Below the pieces are notes generated by a model that had not been told where the DNA came from, ran no database searches, and saw only the letters and a program-made list of their open reading frames with translations. A DNA stretch of 64,000 nucleotides, from NCBI RefSeq assembly GCF_039907765.1, contig NZ_JARDJI010000002.1, positions 434,001 to 498,000 on the forward strand. The letters run 5' to 3'. Both the position numbers and the translations under genes were made by a program. The DNA comes from Aminobacter sp039907765. GTDB lineage: Bacteria > Pseudomonadota > Alphaproteobacteria > Rhizobiales > Rhizobiaceae. Positions 45,115-53,956 of this stretch are shown piece after piece (positions within the stretch are counted from its first letter, which is position 1; each line of letters begins with the position of its first letter).

Positions 45115-45549
45115 TCAGGCGTTTGCCAGCGCCGCCCTGATCCTCTCGGCGTTGGCCGCGAGGATTTCCGGCTTTTCCATCGGCCCGCCCGGTGCCTTGA
45201 GCGCCACGCCCTCGAAGCGCGGGATCACGTGCACATGCAGGTGGAAGACCACCTGGCCGCCGGCGCTTTCGTTGAACTGGTGCACGGTGACGCCCTCGGC
45301 GTCGAAAGCCTTCTTCACCGCGCGCGCCAGCTTCTGGGCCGAGCGCATCACCGCTGCCAGGCTCTCCGGCTCCACGTCGAGGATGTTGCGCGCCGGCTGC
45401 TTCGGAAGCACCAGGCAGTGGCCTTCGCCGCGCGGCATGATGTCCATGATGGCGAGCGTGTCGGCGTCCTCGTAGAGCTTGTGCGACGGCAATTCGCCAC
45501 GCAGGATCTTGGCAAAGACGTTGTTTGGATCGTAAGCGACGCTCGACAT
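45115..45549 (-). CDS. HIT family protein
   Basis: A 144-residue nucleotide-binding hydrolase of the histidine triad family. The motif VVFHLHVHVIPR gives His103, His105 and His107; VYDDADTLAIMDIMPRGEGHCLVLPK-like sequence at 26-50 supplies the other nucleotide contacts (here LYEDADTLAIMDIMP). Most bacterial members hydrolyse purine nucleoside phosphoramidates. It is convergent with the PAP2 pair and divergent from the SMR transporter gene. Confidence 0.9.
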   Translation of the reverse strand: MSSVAYDPNNVFAKILRGELPSHKLYEDADTLAIMDIMPRGEGHCLVLPKQPARNILDVEPESLAAVMRSAQKLARAVKKAFDAEGVTVHQFNESAGGQVVFHLHVHVIPRFEGVALKAPGGPMEKPEILAANAERIRAALANA

Positions 45550-45637
45550 GGCCTATCCCGTTTGATGTGATTTCGTGGTGGATGTTTCGGCGCTGGCGCC
45601 GACGACGTCAAGCCGCGAGGGGCCGAGAGGAGCGAAG

Positions 45638-45967
45638 TTGAACTACGTCTATCTGATCATCGCCATCGCCTTCGAGGTCGTCGCCACCTCGGCGCTCAAG
45701 GAAACCCAAGGCTTTACCAAGCTGGTCCCGTCGGTCATAGCGCTCGCGGGCTACGGCTTCGCCTTCTACTACCTGTCCCTGGTGTTGAGGGTCGTCCCGG
45801 TCGGCATCGTCTACGCCCTGTGGTCGGGTGCCGGAATCGTCTTCATCACGGGCATCGCCTGGGTGTGGTTCCGTCAGTCGCTCGATCTGCCGGCGCTGCT
45901 CGGCATCGGCCTCATCATGGCCGGCGTGGTGGTCATCAACCTGTTCTCGAAATCGGTCGCGCACTGA
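45638..45967 (+). CDS. SMR family multidrug/cation efflux protein
   Basis: A 109-residue four-helix transporter of the EmrE type. The essential membrane glutamate is Glu13 (IIAIAFEVVATSALK), and the dimerisation/substrate segment YALWSGAGIV and the last helix GIGLIMAGVVVINL are conserved. The start is TTG at 45638, with an excellent ribosome site GAGAGGAG just upstream; the frame extends further to 45575 but that part is not family-like. It probably exports quaternary ammonium compounds or guanidinium; which is unknown. No guanidine riboswitch is seen upstream. Confidence 0.87.
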   Translation: MNYVYLIIAIAFEVVATSALKETQGFTKLVPSVIALAGYGFAFYYLSLVLRVVPVGIVYALWSGAGIVFITGIAWVWFRQSLDLPALLGIGLIMAGVVVINLFSKSVAH

Positions 45968-45970
45968 AGC

Positions 45971-47176
45971 TCAGCCGCGCCGGAACGGGCCGTGGTCTTC
46001 CAGGTACTCGCCGATTTCGGCGACCTCTTGCCGCTCGCGCTCTAGATATTCGGCCACGGCCCGGCGCAGGCCGGGATGCACGATGTAGTGGGCCGACTGT
46101 GTGGTGACGGGGCGGTAGCCGCGTGCCAGCTTGTGCTCGCCCTGGGCGCCGGCCTCGACGACCTTGAGCTTGCGCTCGATGGCGAAGTCGATGGCCTGGT
46201 GGTAGCAGACCTCGAAATGCAGGAACGGGTGGTCCTCGATGCAGCCCCAGTTGCGGCCGAAGAGCGTGTCCGATCCGATGAAGTTGATGGCGCCGGCGAT
46301 ATAGCGGCCGCCGCGGCGGGCCATGACGAGCAGCACGTCGTCGGCCATTCGTTCGCCGATCAGCGAGAAGAATGTCCGGTTGAGGTAGGGCCGGCCCCAT
46401 TTGCGGCCGCCCGTGTCCATGTAGAAGGCGAAGAAGTCGTCCCAGACCGCCTCGGTCAGGTCGCGCCCGGTCAGCCATTCGATCGAGATGCCCGCGGCCA
46501 GCGCCTCGCGCCGCTCTCTCTTCAGCGCCTTGCGCTTGCGCGAGGCGAGCGTCGCCAGGAAGTCGTCGTAGCAGCCAAAGCCTTCGTTGATGAAGTGGAA
46601 CTGCTGGTCGGTGCGGCGCAGGAAGCCGGCCGCGTCGAGGACCTCGACCTCTTCGGCCGGGGCGAAAGTCACATGCGCCGAGGAGACGCCCAAGCCCTCG
46701 GCGACGCTGCGCAGGGCGGTCGCCAACGCCGATCTCGCTCGCGTGGCGTCGGTCTCGGCCACCGCGAGCAGGCGCGGGCCGGTGGCCGGCGTGAACGGAA
46801 CCGAGCACTGCAGCTTGGGATAGTAGCGTCCGCCGGCGCGCTCGAAGGCGTCGGCCCAGCCATGGTCGAACACATACTCGCCCTGGCTGTGGGATTTGGC
46901 GTAGCAGGGAAGGGCGCCGAGAAAGGTGCCGTCCGAGGCTTCCAGCCGCAGATGATGCCCCTGCCAGCCGGTCTTGCGGACGGCGCAGCCGGACTCTTCC
47001 AGGATGTTCAGGAAATCGAATGAAACGAAGGGGTTGTAAGGCGTTCCTGACTGGCCCTTGGCCGCGCCCGACAGCCTGCTCCATTCGTCGCGGCTGAACT
47101 CTGCGATCGAGGCGGCGACGCGGACGGCGTATCCGCCATCCGCCAATTTCGCCCCGGCGTCGCTCGCATTGGTCAT
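45971..47176 (-). CDS. FemAB/GNAT-like protein (COG3146 type)
   Basis: A 401-residue cytoplasmic protein. NPFVSFDFLNILEESGC near residue 50, HGWADAFERAGGRYYPKLQCSVPFTPATGPRLL (about 105-137), LASRKRKALKRERREAL and EAGAQGEHKLARGYRP are signatures of the DUF482 / COG3146 family, described as predicted N-acyltransferases related to FemAB peptidoglycan-bridge enzymes. The real acceptor is not known. It is convergent with the SMR gene (three bases apart) and follows the GDPD gene on the same strand. Confidence 0.85.
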   Translation of the reverse strand: MTNASDAGAKLADGGYAVRVAASIAEFSRDEWSRLSGAAKGQSGTPYNPFVSFDFLNILEESGCAVRKTGWQGHHLRLEASDGTFLGALPCYAKSHSQGEYVFDHGWADAFERAGGRYYPKLQCSVPFTPATGPRLLAVAETDATRARSALATALRSVAEGLGVSSAHVTFAPAEEVEVLDAAGFLRRTDQQFHFINEGFGCYDDFLATLASRKRKALKRERREALAAGISIEWLTGRDLTEAVWDDFFAFYMDTGGRKWGRPYLNRTFFSLIGERMADDVLLVMARRGGRYIAGAINFIGSDTLFGRNWGCIEDHPFLHFEVCYHQAIDFAIERKLKVVEAGAQGEHKLARGYRPVTTQSAHYIVHPGLRRAVAEYLERERQEVAEIGEYLEDHGPFRRG

Positions 47177-47214
47177 TGGCCTTACTTACGCTCGAAAGCC
47201 GCCGTTGCAAGAGG

Positions 47215-47943
47215 TTAGGCGACTGGCGCCTCGTCGGGCAGGAACCCTTCGAAGGTCATCTGGTCGGCATGGGCGAAAGTCCTCTCGACCGCGTTGCGGT
47301 CGCGCACCGTCCAGGTGATGACCGGCATGCCGAGACGCCCGCGCACGAAGCCGACGAAACGGTTGGGCAGATGATCGACCGCGTAGGAAACGAATGAGAT
47401 CCCGTGCGCGAGCATGGAGAAATGCGCCTCGAGTTCGTGATCCTTCTCGCCCCATGCGGTCAGACCGCCGGGAATGCCCGGGGCATGCCTCGCGAAATCC
47501 CGGATCAGCCAGTGGTCGAAGGACATGATCGCCGCCTTGCCGTGGTAGTCGCGCAGGGCTGCGCCCACCTTGGCGACGAGGCCGTCGTCCTTGCCCGGAA
47601 TGCCCTTGAGTTCGATCACCAACGGCACGCGACCGTCGACGAGCCTGAGCAGTTCGTGGAGCGTGGGCACGTGGTCGGCGGTGCCGCCGATACGGAGCGC
47701 GCCCAATTCGGCCGCGGTCCGCTGCCAGACATAGCCTTCCGTGCCGGTGAGGCGGTCGAGTGCATTGTCGTGGAAGACGACCACATCGCCGTCCGCCGTC
47801 AGATGCACGTCGCATTCGATCGCGTAGCCGCGCTGGGCGGCCCTTTCGAATGCCGACAGCGTGTTTTCCCAGCATTGCTTGTTGAGGTCGTGCAGGCCGC
47901 GGTGGGCGATGGGGCGGGCAGTCAGCCATGCAAGGTCGGTCAT
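47215..47943 (-). CDS. Glycerophosphodiester phosphodiesterase
   Basis: Hydrolyses glycerophosphodiesters to glycerol-3-phosphate and an alcohol. The 242-residue protein begins with the catalytic segment PIAHRGLHDLNKQCWENTLSAF (His14, Arg15, Glu26, Asn27). It continues with YAIECDVHLTADGDVVVFHD (metal ligands Glu43, Asp45; catalytic His58) and has ELKG at about 127. No signal peptide is seen, so it acts in the cytoplasm. The start is the ATG at 47943, 13 bases after the ridA-like gene, so the two are likely co-transcribed. Confidence 0.92.
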   Translation of the reverse strand: MTDLAWLTARPIAHRGLHDLNKQCWENTLSAFERAAQRGYAIECDVHLTADGDVVVFHDNALDRLTGTEGYVWQRTAAELGALRIGGTADHVPTLHELLRLVDGRVPLVIELKGIPGKDDGLVAKVGAALRDYHGKAAIMSFDHWLIRDFARHAPGIPGGLTAWGEKDHELEAHFSMLAHGISFVSYAVDHLPNRFVGFVRGRLGMPVITWTVRDRNAVERTFAHADQMTFEGFLPDEAPVA

Positions 47944-47956
47944 CGGAACTATCCGT

Positions 47957-48421
47957 TCACTCGGTTTCGACGATCGCTTCGATCTCGACCGCTGCATTGA
48001 GCGGCAGCGAGGCCACGCCGACCGCCGAACGCGCATGCTTGCCGCGCTCGCCGAGCACGGCCACGAGGAAATCGGAGGCGCCGTTGGCGACCAGGTGCTG
48101 CTCGGTGAAGTCGGGGGTGGACGCCACGAAGACCGTGATCTTGACGACGCGGCGGATCTTCTCGAGGTCGCCGAGGGCTGCCTTCACCTGGGCCAGGATG
48201 TTGACGGCGCACTGCTTGGCGGCGTCCTTCGCCCCCGCCGTGTCGACGTCGCGGCCAACCAGGCCGGAGGCGATGAGCTTGCCATCCTTGAGCGGCAGCT
48301 GGCCGGCGGTGAAGACGTAGCTGCCGGTCTGCATGAACGGCACGTAGTTGGCCGCAGGTGCCGCGGCGGCGGGCAGCGTGACACCGAGATCGTTTAGCCG
48401 CTTTTCGATTGTTTCGCCCAT
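47957..48421 (-). CDS. RidA family protein
   Basis: A 154-residue member of the YjgF/RidA family, which deaminates reactive enamine/imine intermediates. It is of the longer subtype with an N-terminal MGETIEKRLNDLGVTLP extension. Conserved parts include GSYVFTAGQLPLKDGKLIASGLVG, AAKQCAVNILAQVKAALGDLEKI and a C-terminal GVASLPLNAAVEIEAI. The usual catalytic arginine before the last strands is replaced by a segment ARSAVGVASLPL, where Arg is present seven or so residues earlier; activity should be tested, not assumed. First gene of a pair with the GDPD gene. Confidence 0.88.
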   Translation of the reverse strand: MGETIEKRLNDLGVTLPAAAAPAANYVPFMQTGSYVFTAGQLPLKDGKLIASGLVGRDVDTAGAKDAAKQCAVNILAQVKAALGDLEKIRRVVKITVFVASTPDFTEQHLVANGASDFLVAVLGERGKHARSAVGVASLPLNAAVEIEAIVETE

Positions 48422-48564
48422 TGTCTTTCCTTATCTCTGAGTCTGGCGTGGAAGGTGAGTTGGCGCCGAAACTGCTATTTTTGCCTCGCTTCCGCCACGA
48501 CTTTTTTTAAGGTGGACCATCATTCCCAGCGGTCTGTCAGGCCGCGCCGACCGGAGCCTCATAT

Positions 48565-49395
48565 ATGCGCGCAGCGCGCCTTGCCCTACTTGCCACCCTG
48601 TCCGCTCCGGCCTTCGGCGCCATGCCTGCCTTTGCCGCCCCTGTGGCGCTCGCTCCGCACCGCGCGGTCTACGACCTCGTGCTCGACCAGGCCTCGGACC
48701 GGTCGGGAATCACCGGCCTGACGGGCCGCATGGTCTATGAATTCAACGGCTCGCCTTGCGAGGGCTACACGGTCAAGTTCCGTTTCGTCACGCAGATCGC
48801 GACGCGCGAGAATACGCGCGTGACCGACCAGCAGACGACGACCTTTGAGGATGCGGAGGGAAAAACCTTCTCCTTCGTCACCAAGTCCTTCGTCGACCAG
48901 GCCCTCGACCGGGAGGTGAAGGGCACCGCGACGCTCGAGCCCAACGGTGTGAAGGTCGAGTTGGAGAAGCCGCAGGCCGGCGTGGTGGATCTGGCGAAGA
49001 CGCAGTTCCCCACCCAGCACCTGGTCGAACTGATCGGCAAGGCGGAGAAGGGCGAGACCTTCTACGAGACAAGCCTGTTCGACGGTTCCGAAGATGCCGA
49101 CAAGGTGATGACCACCACCGTCATCGTCGGCAAGAAGAGCCAGGCACCGAGCGGCGATCCGGAGCTGCCGGTGCTGGCTGGGCTCGCCAAGGACCAATAT
49201 TGGCCGGTCGACATCGCCTATTTCGACCTGAGCAAGGGCAGCGGCGAGGAAGTGCCGGAGTACCGCATCAGTTTCAAGCTGCACGAGAACGGGCTGACCC
49301 GCGACCTCGTCATGGACTACGGCGATTTCTCGATGACCGGCAAGCTGGTCAATCTCTCCCTGTTCCCCACGCCCAAGGGCGAGTGCAAGCGGTAA
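48565..49395 (+). CDS. eipB: Cell envelope integrity protein EipB
   Basis: A 276-residue periplasmic protein with a signal peptide (residues 1-24, ending AFA-AP). The family (DUF1849) is known from Brucella EipB, a beta-spiral protein needed for envelope integrity and virulence, with a conserved disulfide joining an early cysteine to one near the C-terminus. Here the two mature cysteines are Cys69 (GSPCEGYTVKFRFVTQI) and Cys274 (PKGECKR), which fits. It is followed on the same strand by the DUF4031 gene after 10 bases. Confidence 0.88.
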   Translation: MRAARLALLATLSAPAFGAMPAFAAPVALAPHRAVYDLVLDQASDRSGITGLTGRMVYEFNGSPCEGYTVKFRFVTQIATRENTRVTDQQTTTFEDAEGKTFSFVTKSFVDQALDREVKGTATLEPNGVKVELEKPQAGVVDLAKTQFPTQHLVELIGKAEKGETFYETSLFDGSEDADKVMTTTVIVGKKSQAPSGDPELPVLAGLAKDQYWPVDIAYFDLSKGSGEEVPEYRISFKLHENGLTRDLVMDYGDFSMTGKLVNLSLFPTPKGECKR

Positions 49396-49405
49396 GCGGG
49401 CGCCG

Positions 49406-49747
49406 GTGGCGGTCTATGTCGACGCGGCTATCTGGAAGTGGGTGGGCCACCGCTGGTGCCACCTGCTCGCCGACGACACGGCGGAGCTGCATCGTTTCGC
49501 CGCGCAGCTGGGCCTGAAGCAGTCCTCCTATCAGGGGCCGCCCAAGACGTCGGCGCCGCATTACGACATCACTGGCTTCGAACGCGATCGCGCCGTCAGG
49601 CTCGGCGCGATCGAATGCAGCCGCGACGAGATCGTGGCGGTGTTCCGGAGGGTCCGTGTCCGCAACTTCAAGCGGCGCGATCCGAAGCCCGCGGAGAAGC
49701 AGGCGCCGCCCGAGCCGACGCTTTCGCGATGGGCCGCCGGCAGCTGA
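49406..49747 (+). CDS. DUF4031 domain protein
   Basis: A 113-residue protein with the DUF4031 pattern: VYVDAAIWKWVGHRWCHLLADDTAELHRFAAQLGL, then HYDITGFERDRAVRLGAIECSRDEIVAVFRR and a basic Pro-rich tail. The start is GTG at 49406. It is probably co-transcribed with eipB. Function unknown. Confidence 0.82.
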   Translation: MAVYVDAAIWKWVGHRWCHLLADDTAELHRFAAQLGLKQSSYQGPPKTSAPHYDITGFERDRAVRLGAIECSRDEIVAVFRRVRVRNFKRRDPKPAEKQAPPEPTLSRWAAGS

Positions 49748-49952
49748 ACGGCCCGTGCCCGAGCGGGCAGGGCAGGCGATGCGGTCCGCGGGGTTGCCTT
49801 CGCGGCGCAACACGTCTATATGCCGCCGCATTCCACACACGGACTTTGGTTTCCGACCGGGAGAAATCCGGCTGAGACCTCCGGTGGCGTTTAGAGCGAT
49901 CCAGCAAAAAGCGTCATGGTCCGTGGAGGCTAACCGGAAAGGAAAATGACAG

Positions 49953-50732
49953 ATGGCATTGCCTGATTTCAGCATGCGCCAGCTCCTCGAAGCTGGTTCT
50001 CACTTCGGCCACCAGACCCACCGCTGGAACCCGAAGATGGCGCCCTACATCTATGGCGCCCGCAACAACATCCACATCATCGACCTGTCGCAGACGGTTC
50101 CGCTGCTGCACCAGGCGCTGAAGCAGGTTTCGGACGTCGTGTCGCGCGGCGGCCGCGTGCTGTTCGTCGGCACCAAGCGCCAGGCTTCGGACATCGTTGC
50201 CGATGCCGCGCAGCGCTCGGCCCAGTATTACGTCAACTCGCGTTGGCTCGGCGGCATGCTGACCAACTGGAAGACGATCTCGAATTCGATCCAGCGTCTG
50301 CGCAAGCTCGACGAGATGCTCGCCGGCGAAGCCCAGGGCTTCACCAAGAAGGAGCGCCTCAACCTCGATCGTGAGCGCGAGAAGCTCAACAAGGCCCTCG
50401 GCGGCATCAAGGACATGGGCTCGACCCCGGACCTGATGTTCGTGATCGACACCAACAAGGAAGCGATCGCCATCCAGGAAGCCAAGCGTCTCGGCATCCC
50501 GGTCGTCGCGATCATCGATTCGAACTGCGACCCGGACAAGATCGACTTCCCGATCCCGGGCAACGACGACGCCGCCCGCGCGATCCAGCTGTACTGCGAC
50601 CTGATCGCCAAGGCTGCCATCGACGGCATCGCCCGCCAGCAGGGCGCGCTGGGCGTCGACATCGGCGCAGCGGCCGAAGCTCCGGTCGAGCCGGCTCTCG
50701 ACAATTCCGCTTCGGGCGAAGCCGAGGCGTAA
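49953..50732 (+). CDS. rpsB: 30S ribosomal protein S2
   Basis: A 259-residue ribosomal protein. MALPDFSMRQLLEAGSHFGHQTHRWNPKMAPYIYGARNNIHIIDL is the standard N-terminus. The zinc/rRNA-contact helix hairpin (KTISNSIQRLRKLDEMLAGEAQGFTKKERLNLDREREKLNKALGGIKDM) and the EAKRLGIPVVAIIDSNCDPD segment follow. It has an AAAGGAAAA ribosome site. It heads the rpsB-tsf-pyrH-frr-uppS-cdsA cluster. A hairpin between rpsB and tsf may reduce read-through. Confidence 0.96.
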   Translation: MALPDFSMRQLLEAGSHFGHQTHRWNPKMAPYIYGARNNIHIIDLSQTVPLLHQALKQVSDVVSRGGRVLFVGTKRQASDIVADAAQRSAQYYVNSRWLGGMLTNWKTISNSIQRLRKLDEMLAGEAQGFTKKERLNLDREREKLNKALGGIKDMGSTPDLMFVIDTNKEAIAIQEAKRLGIPVVAIIDSNCDPDKIDFPIPGNDDAARAIQLYCDLIAKAAIDGIARQQGALGVDIGAAAEAPVEPALDNSASGEAEA

Positions 50733-50737
50733 TCGCG

Positions 50738-50764
50738 AAGGCCGGGCGACCGGCCTTCCTTTCA
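50738..50764 (+). terminator. Attenuator/terminator between rpsB and tsf
   Basis: AAGGCCGG and CCGGCCTT with a GCGA loop, followed by CCTTTC, just after the rpsB stop. The T-rich tail is imperfect, so partial termination is likely. Confidence 0.6.
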
Positions 50765-50851
50765 GGATTTGGCGCATACCTCGCGCCGGCGTACGGCGCA
50801 TCATCGAACCCTCGGTGGTGCGCCAGCGCATTTAGAAACAAAGAGGCCACA

Positions 50852-51772
50852 ATGAGCATTTCGGCAGCACAGGTTAAGGAACTCCGCGAACTCACCGGCG
50901 CGGGCATGATGGATTGCAAGGCGGCGCTGGCCGAGACCGGCGGCGACATGGAGGCCGCGGTCGACTGGCTGCGCAAGAAGGGTATCTCCAAGGCCGACAA
51001 GAAGGCCGGCCGTACGGCGGCCGAAGGCCTGATCGGCGTCGACGCCGGCGTCCGCGAAGCCGTTGTCGTCGAGGTCAACTCCGAGACCGACTTCGTCGCC
51101 CGCAACGCCGCCTTCCAGGAGATCGTCGCCAACGTCGCCAAGGTCGCACTCGCCTATGGCACGACCGAGGCTGTCGCTGCGGCCAAGTATCCCGGCTCCG
51201 ACAAGTCGGTCAGCGACACCATCAAGGATGCCGTCGGCACCATCGGCGAGAACATGAGCTTCCGCCGTTCGGCCAAGCTCTCGGTTTCGGAAGGCGTGGT
51301 TGCGACCTACGTCCACAACGCCGTCGCCGACAACCTCGGCAAGCTCGGCGTCCTTGTCGCGATCGAGACCGCCGGCAACCATGATGCGGCCCGCGCCTTT
51401 GCGCGTCAGGTCGCCATGCACGTCGCCGCGACCAACCCGCTCGCCCTGACCCCCGACGAAGTCGACGCCGCTCACGTCGAGCGCGAAAAGGCGATCTTCG
51501 CCGATCAGGCCCGCCAGTCGGGCAAGCCGGAGAACATCATCGAGAAGATGGTCGAAGGCCGCATGCGCAAGTTCTACGAGGAAGTCGTGCTGCTGAAGCA
51601 GGCTTTCGTGCTCAACCCCGACCTGACGGTCGAGGCGGCACTCAAGGAATCCGAGAAGCAGATCGGCGCGCCGGCCAAGATCACGGGCTACATCCGCTTC
51701 GCTCTCGGCGAGGGCATCGAAAAGGAAGAGAGCGACTTCGCAGCCGAAGTCGCAGCCGCTGTTAAGGGCTAA
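50852..51772 (+). CDS. tsf: Elongation factor Ts
   Basis: Guanine-nucleotide exchange factor for EF-Tu. The 306-residue protein has the UBA-like N-terminus (MSISAAQVKELRELTGAGMMDCKAALAETGGDMEAAVDWLRKKG), the contact motif NSETDFVARN (about 72-82) that inserts next to the EF-Tu magnesium site, and two core subdomains ending in FALGEGIEKEESDFAAEV. The start is the ATG at 50852, with AAAGAGG upstream. Confidence 0.96.
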   Translation: MSISAAQVKELRELTGAGMMDCKAALAETGGDMEAAVDWLRKKGISKADKKAGRTAAEGLIGVDAGVREAVVVEVNSETDFVARNAAFQEIVANVAKVALAYGTTEAVAAAKYPGSDKSVSDTIKDAVGTIGENMSFRRSAKLSVSEGVVATYVHNAVADNLGKLGVLVAIETAGNHDAARAFARQVAMHVAATNPLALTPDEVDAAHVEREKAIFADQARQSGKPENIIEKMVEGRMRKFYEEVVLLKQAFVLNPDLTVEAALKESEKQIGAPAKITGYIRFALGEGIEKEESDFAAEVAAAVKG

Positions 51773-51810
51773 AAAGCAGCGCTGCATCAAGCGCTTCCTG
51801 AGGATAGCCC

Positions 51811-51840
51811 AAGGGCGCCGCGTGACATCGCGGCGCCCTT
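51811..51840 (+). terminator. Long hairpin after tsf
   Basis: AAGGGCGCCGCG and CGCGGCGCCCTT form a 12-pair stem with a 6-base loop, 39 bases after the tsf stop. It lacks a clear T-run, so it may be a weak terminator or an mRNA-stabilising/processing hairpin before pyrH. Confidence 0.55.
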
Positions 51841-51883
51841 CGTGTATCGGAACTCCCGATCTTTCAACAGCCGCGAGGAATTC

Positions 51884-52606
51884 ATGACCGCCAAGCCGCT
51901 CTACAGGCGTGTTCTGCTCAAGGCCTCCGGCGAAGCCCTGATGGGCGACCAGCATTTCGGTATCGACGTGTCGGTGGTGGACCGCATCGCGTCCGACATC
52001 GCAGAGGCAAGGGCGCTCGGCGTCGAGGTCGGCGTGGTCATCGGCGGCGGCAACATCTTCCGCGGCGTGGCCGTGGCCTCGAAAGGCGGCGACCGCGTCA
52101 CCGGCGACCACATGGGCATGCTCGCCACCATCATCAACTCGCTGGCGCTGCGCACGTCGCTGGTCAAGATCGGCGTGGATGCCGTCGTGCTGTCGGCCAT
52201 CGCCATGCCGGAACTCTGCGAGAGCTTCTCCCAGCGCCAGGCGACCGCCTACATGAACGCCGGCAAGGTGGTGATCTTCGCGGGCGGCACCGGCAACCCG
52301 TTCTTCACCACGGATTCGGCCGCGGCGTTGCGCGCCGCCGAGATCGGCGCGGATGCGCTGTTCAAGGGGACGCAGGTCGACGGCGTCTATTCCGCCGATC
52401 CCAAGAAGGACCCGAGCGCGACGCGCTTCGAGCGCATCACCCACGCCGAAGTGATAAACCGGGGCCTGACCATCATGGATACGGCGGCGATTGCGCTTGC
52501 GCGGGAAAACAACATTCCGATAATCGTCTATTCGATCCACGAAAAAGGCGGTTTCGGCGAAATATTGAAGGGTGGCGGCCACTGCACGGTTGTTGCGGAC
52601 GCCTGA
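51884..52606 (+). CDS. pyrH: UMP kinase
   Basis: Phosphorylates UMP to UDP. The 240-residue protein shows the amino-acid-kinase-family motifs VLLKASGEALMG (ATP loop), VVIGGGNIFRG, DHMGMLATIINSLAL, FAGGTGNPFFTTDSAAALRAAEIGAD and KGTQVDGVYSADPKKDP. The start is the ATG at 51884, with GCGAGGAA before it; an in-frame GTG at 51842 is rejected. It lies in the conserved tsf-pyrH-frr order. Confidence 0.96.
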   Translation: MTAKPLYRRVLLKASGEALMGDQHFGIDVSVVDRIASDIAEARALGVEVGVVIGGGNIFRGVAVASKGGDRVTGDHMGMLATIINSLALRTSLVKIGVDAVVLSAIAMPELCESFSQRQATAYMNAGKVVIFAGGTGNPFFTTDSAAALRAAEIGADALFKGTQVDGVYSADPKKDPSATRFERITHAEVINRGLTIMDTAAIALARENNIPIIVYSIHEKGGFGEILKGGGHCTVVADA

Positions 52607-52650
52607 GGATATGAACGGTGGTCCCGGGATTCGGGACCAAGGAGACTGCT

Positions 52651-53205
52651 ATGAGCCTTGACTACAACGATCTCCAGCGGCGCATGGATGGCGCCATCAG
52701 CGCTTTCAAGCACGACCTCGCTTCGCTGCGCACCGGTCGCGCCTCGAGCAACCTCCTCGATCCGATCCACGTCCAGGCCTACGGCTCGGCGATGCCCATC
52801 AACCAGGTCGCCACGGTATCCGTGCCGGAGCCGCGCATGATCTCGGTTTCGGTCTGGGACAAGTCGATGGTCGGCGCGGTCGATCGCGCCATCCGCGAGG
52901 CCAATCTCGGCTTCAATCCGATCGTCGACGGCACCAATCTGCGTATCCCGCTGCCGGAACTCAACGAGCAGCGCCGCAAGGAACTGGTGAAGATCGCGCA
53001 CACCTATGCCGAGAATGCCAAGGTTGCGGCCCGTCACGTGCGCCGCGACGGCATGGACGCGCTCAAGAAGGCCGAGAAGGATGGCGACATCAGCCAGGAC
53101 GACCATCGCGTCAAGTCCGAAAAGGTGCAGAAGCTGACCGACGACACCATCAGCCAGATCGACAGCCTGCTCGCCGGCAAGGAAGCCGAGATCATGCAAG
53201 TCTGA
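52651..53205 (+). CDS. frr: Ribosome recycling factor
   Basis: Splits post-termination ribosomes together with EF-G. The 184-residue protein contains LASLRTGRASSNLLDPIHVQAYGSAMPINQVATVSVPEPRMISV and the C-terminal long-helix segment RRKELVKIAHTYAENAKVAARHVRRDGMDALKKAEKDGDISQDD. The start is the ATG at 52651, preceded by AAGGAGA. uppS follows 31 bases later. Confidence 0.96.
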   Translation: MSLDYNDLQRRMDGAISAFKHDLASLRTGRASSNLLDPIHVQAYGSAMPINQVATVSVPEPRMISVSVWDKSMVGAVDRAIREANLGFNPIVDGTNLRIPLPELNEQRRKELVKIAHTYAENAKVAARHVRRDGMDALKKAEKDGDISQDDHRVKSEKVQKLTDDTISQIDSLLAGKEAEIMQV

Positions 53206-53236
53206 GCCGACGAAGAGCCGGCCCGAAAGCGAACTG

Positions 53237-53956
53237 ATGACTACGCCCGCGCATGTCGCGATCATCATGGACGGCAATGGCCGCTGGGCAAAGGCCCGCG
53301 GCCTGCCGCGCGTTGCAGGGCATCGCGCTGGCGTGGAAGCGTTGCGCAACACTGTCCGCGCCGCCAGCGATCTCGGCATTTCCTGGCTGACCGTCTACGC
53401 CTTTTCCTCGGAGAACTGGTCGCGCCCTAAGTCGGAAGTCACCGATCTGCTGGGTTTGCTGAAGCTGTTCATCCGCCGCGACCTTGCCGAATTGCACAAC
53501 GCCGGCGTCAGGGTTCGCGTCATCGGTGACCGCCAGACCCTGCAGTCCGACATCAGAAGCCTGCTGGAGGAAGCCGAGACGCTGACGGCCGGCAACGCGG
53601 TGCTGAACCTGGTCATCGCCTTCAACTACGGTGGACGCGACGAGATCGCGCGCGCCGCGCGACAGCTCGCCGAGGCCGTCGTGAGAGGCGAATTGTCTAG
53701 CGCGGAGATCACGCCCGAGCTCTTTGCCGAGCGTCTCGATACCGCGGGCATTCCGGATCCGGACCTGGTGATCAGGACCAGCGGCGAGGTCAGGCTTTCC
53801 AATTTCCTGCCCTGGCAGTCGGCCTACAGCGAACTGGTCTTCCTGCCCTGCTACTGGCCCGATTTCACGCGCGAGCATTTGGCCGAGGCGTTGCGCGAAT
53901 TCACCGGCCGCGAGCGTCGCTTCGGCGGGCTTGCGGCTCGCGACATCGCCTTGTGA
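53237..53956 (+). CDS. uppS: Undecaprenyl diphosphate synthase (isoprenyl transferase)
   Basis: Makes the C55 lipid carrier for cell-wall and polysaccharide synthesis. The 239-residue cis-prenyltransferase has IIMDGNGRWAKARGLPRVAGHRAG (catalytic Asp12), LTVYAFSSENWSRPKSEV, ALNYGGRDEI-like FNYGGRDEIARA and DLVIRTSGEVRLSNFLPWQSAYSEL. The stop overlaps the cdsA start by four bases. Confidence 0.95.
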   Translation: MTTPAHVAIIMDGNGRWAKARGLPRVAGHRAGVEALRNTVRAASDLGISWLTVYAFSSENWSRPKSEVTDLLGLLKLFIRRDLAELHNAGVRVRVIGDRQTLQSDIRSLLEEAETLTAGNAVLNLVIAFNYGGRDEIARAARQLAEAVVRGELSSAEITPELFAERLDTAGIPDPDLVIRTSGEVRLSNFLPWQSAYSELVFLPCYWPDFTREHLAEALREFTGRERRFGGLAARDIAL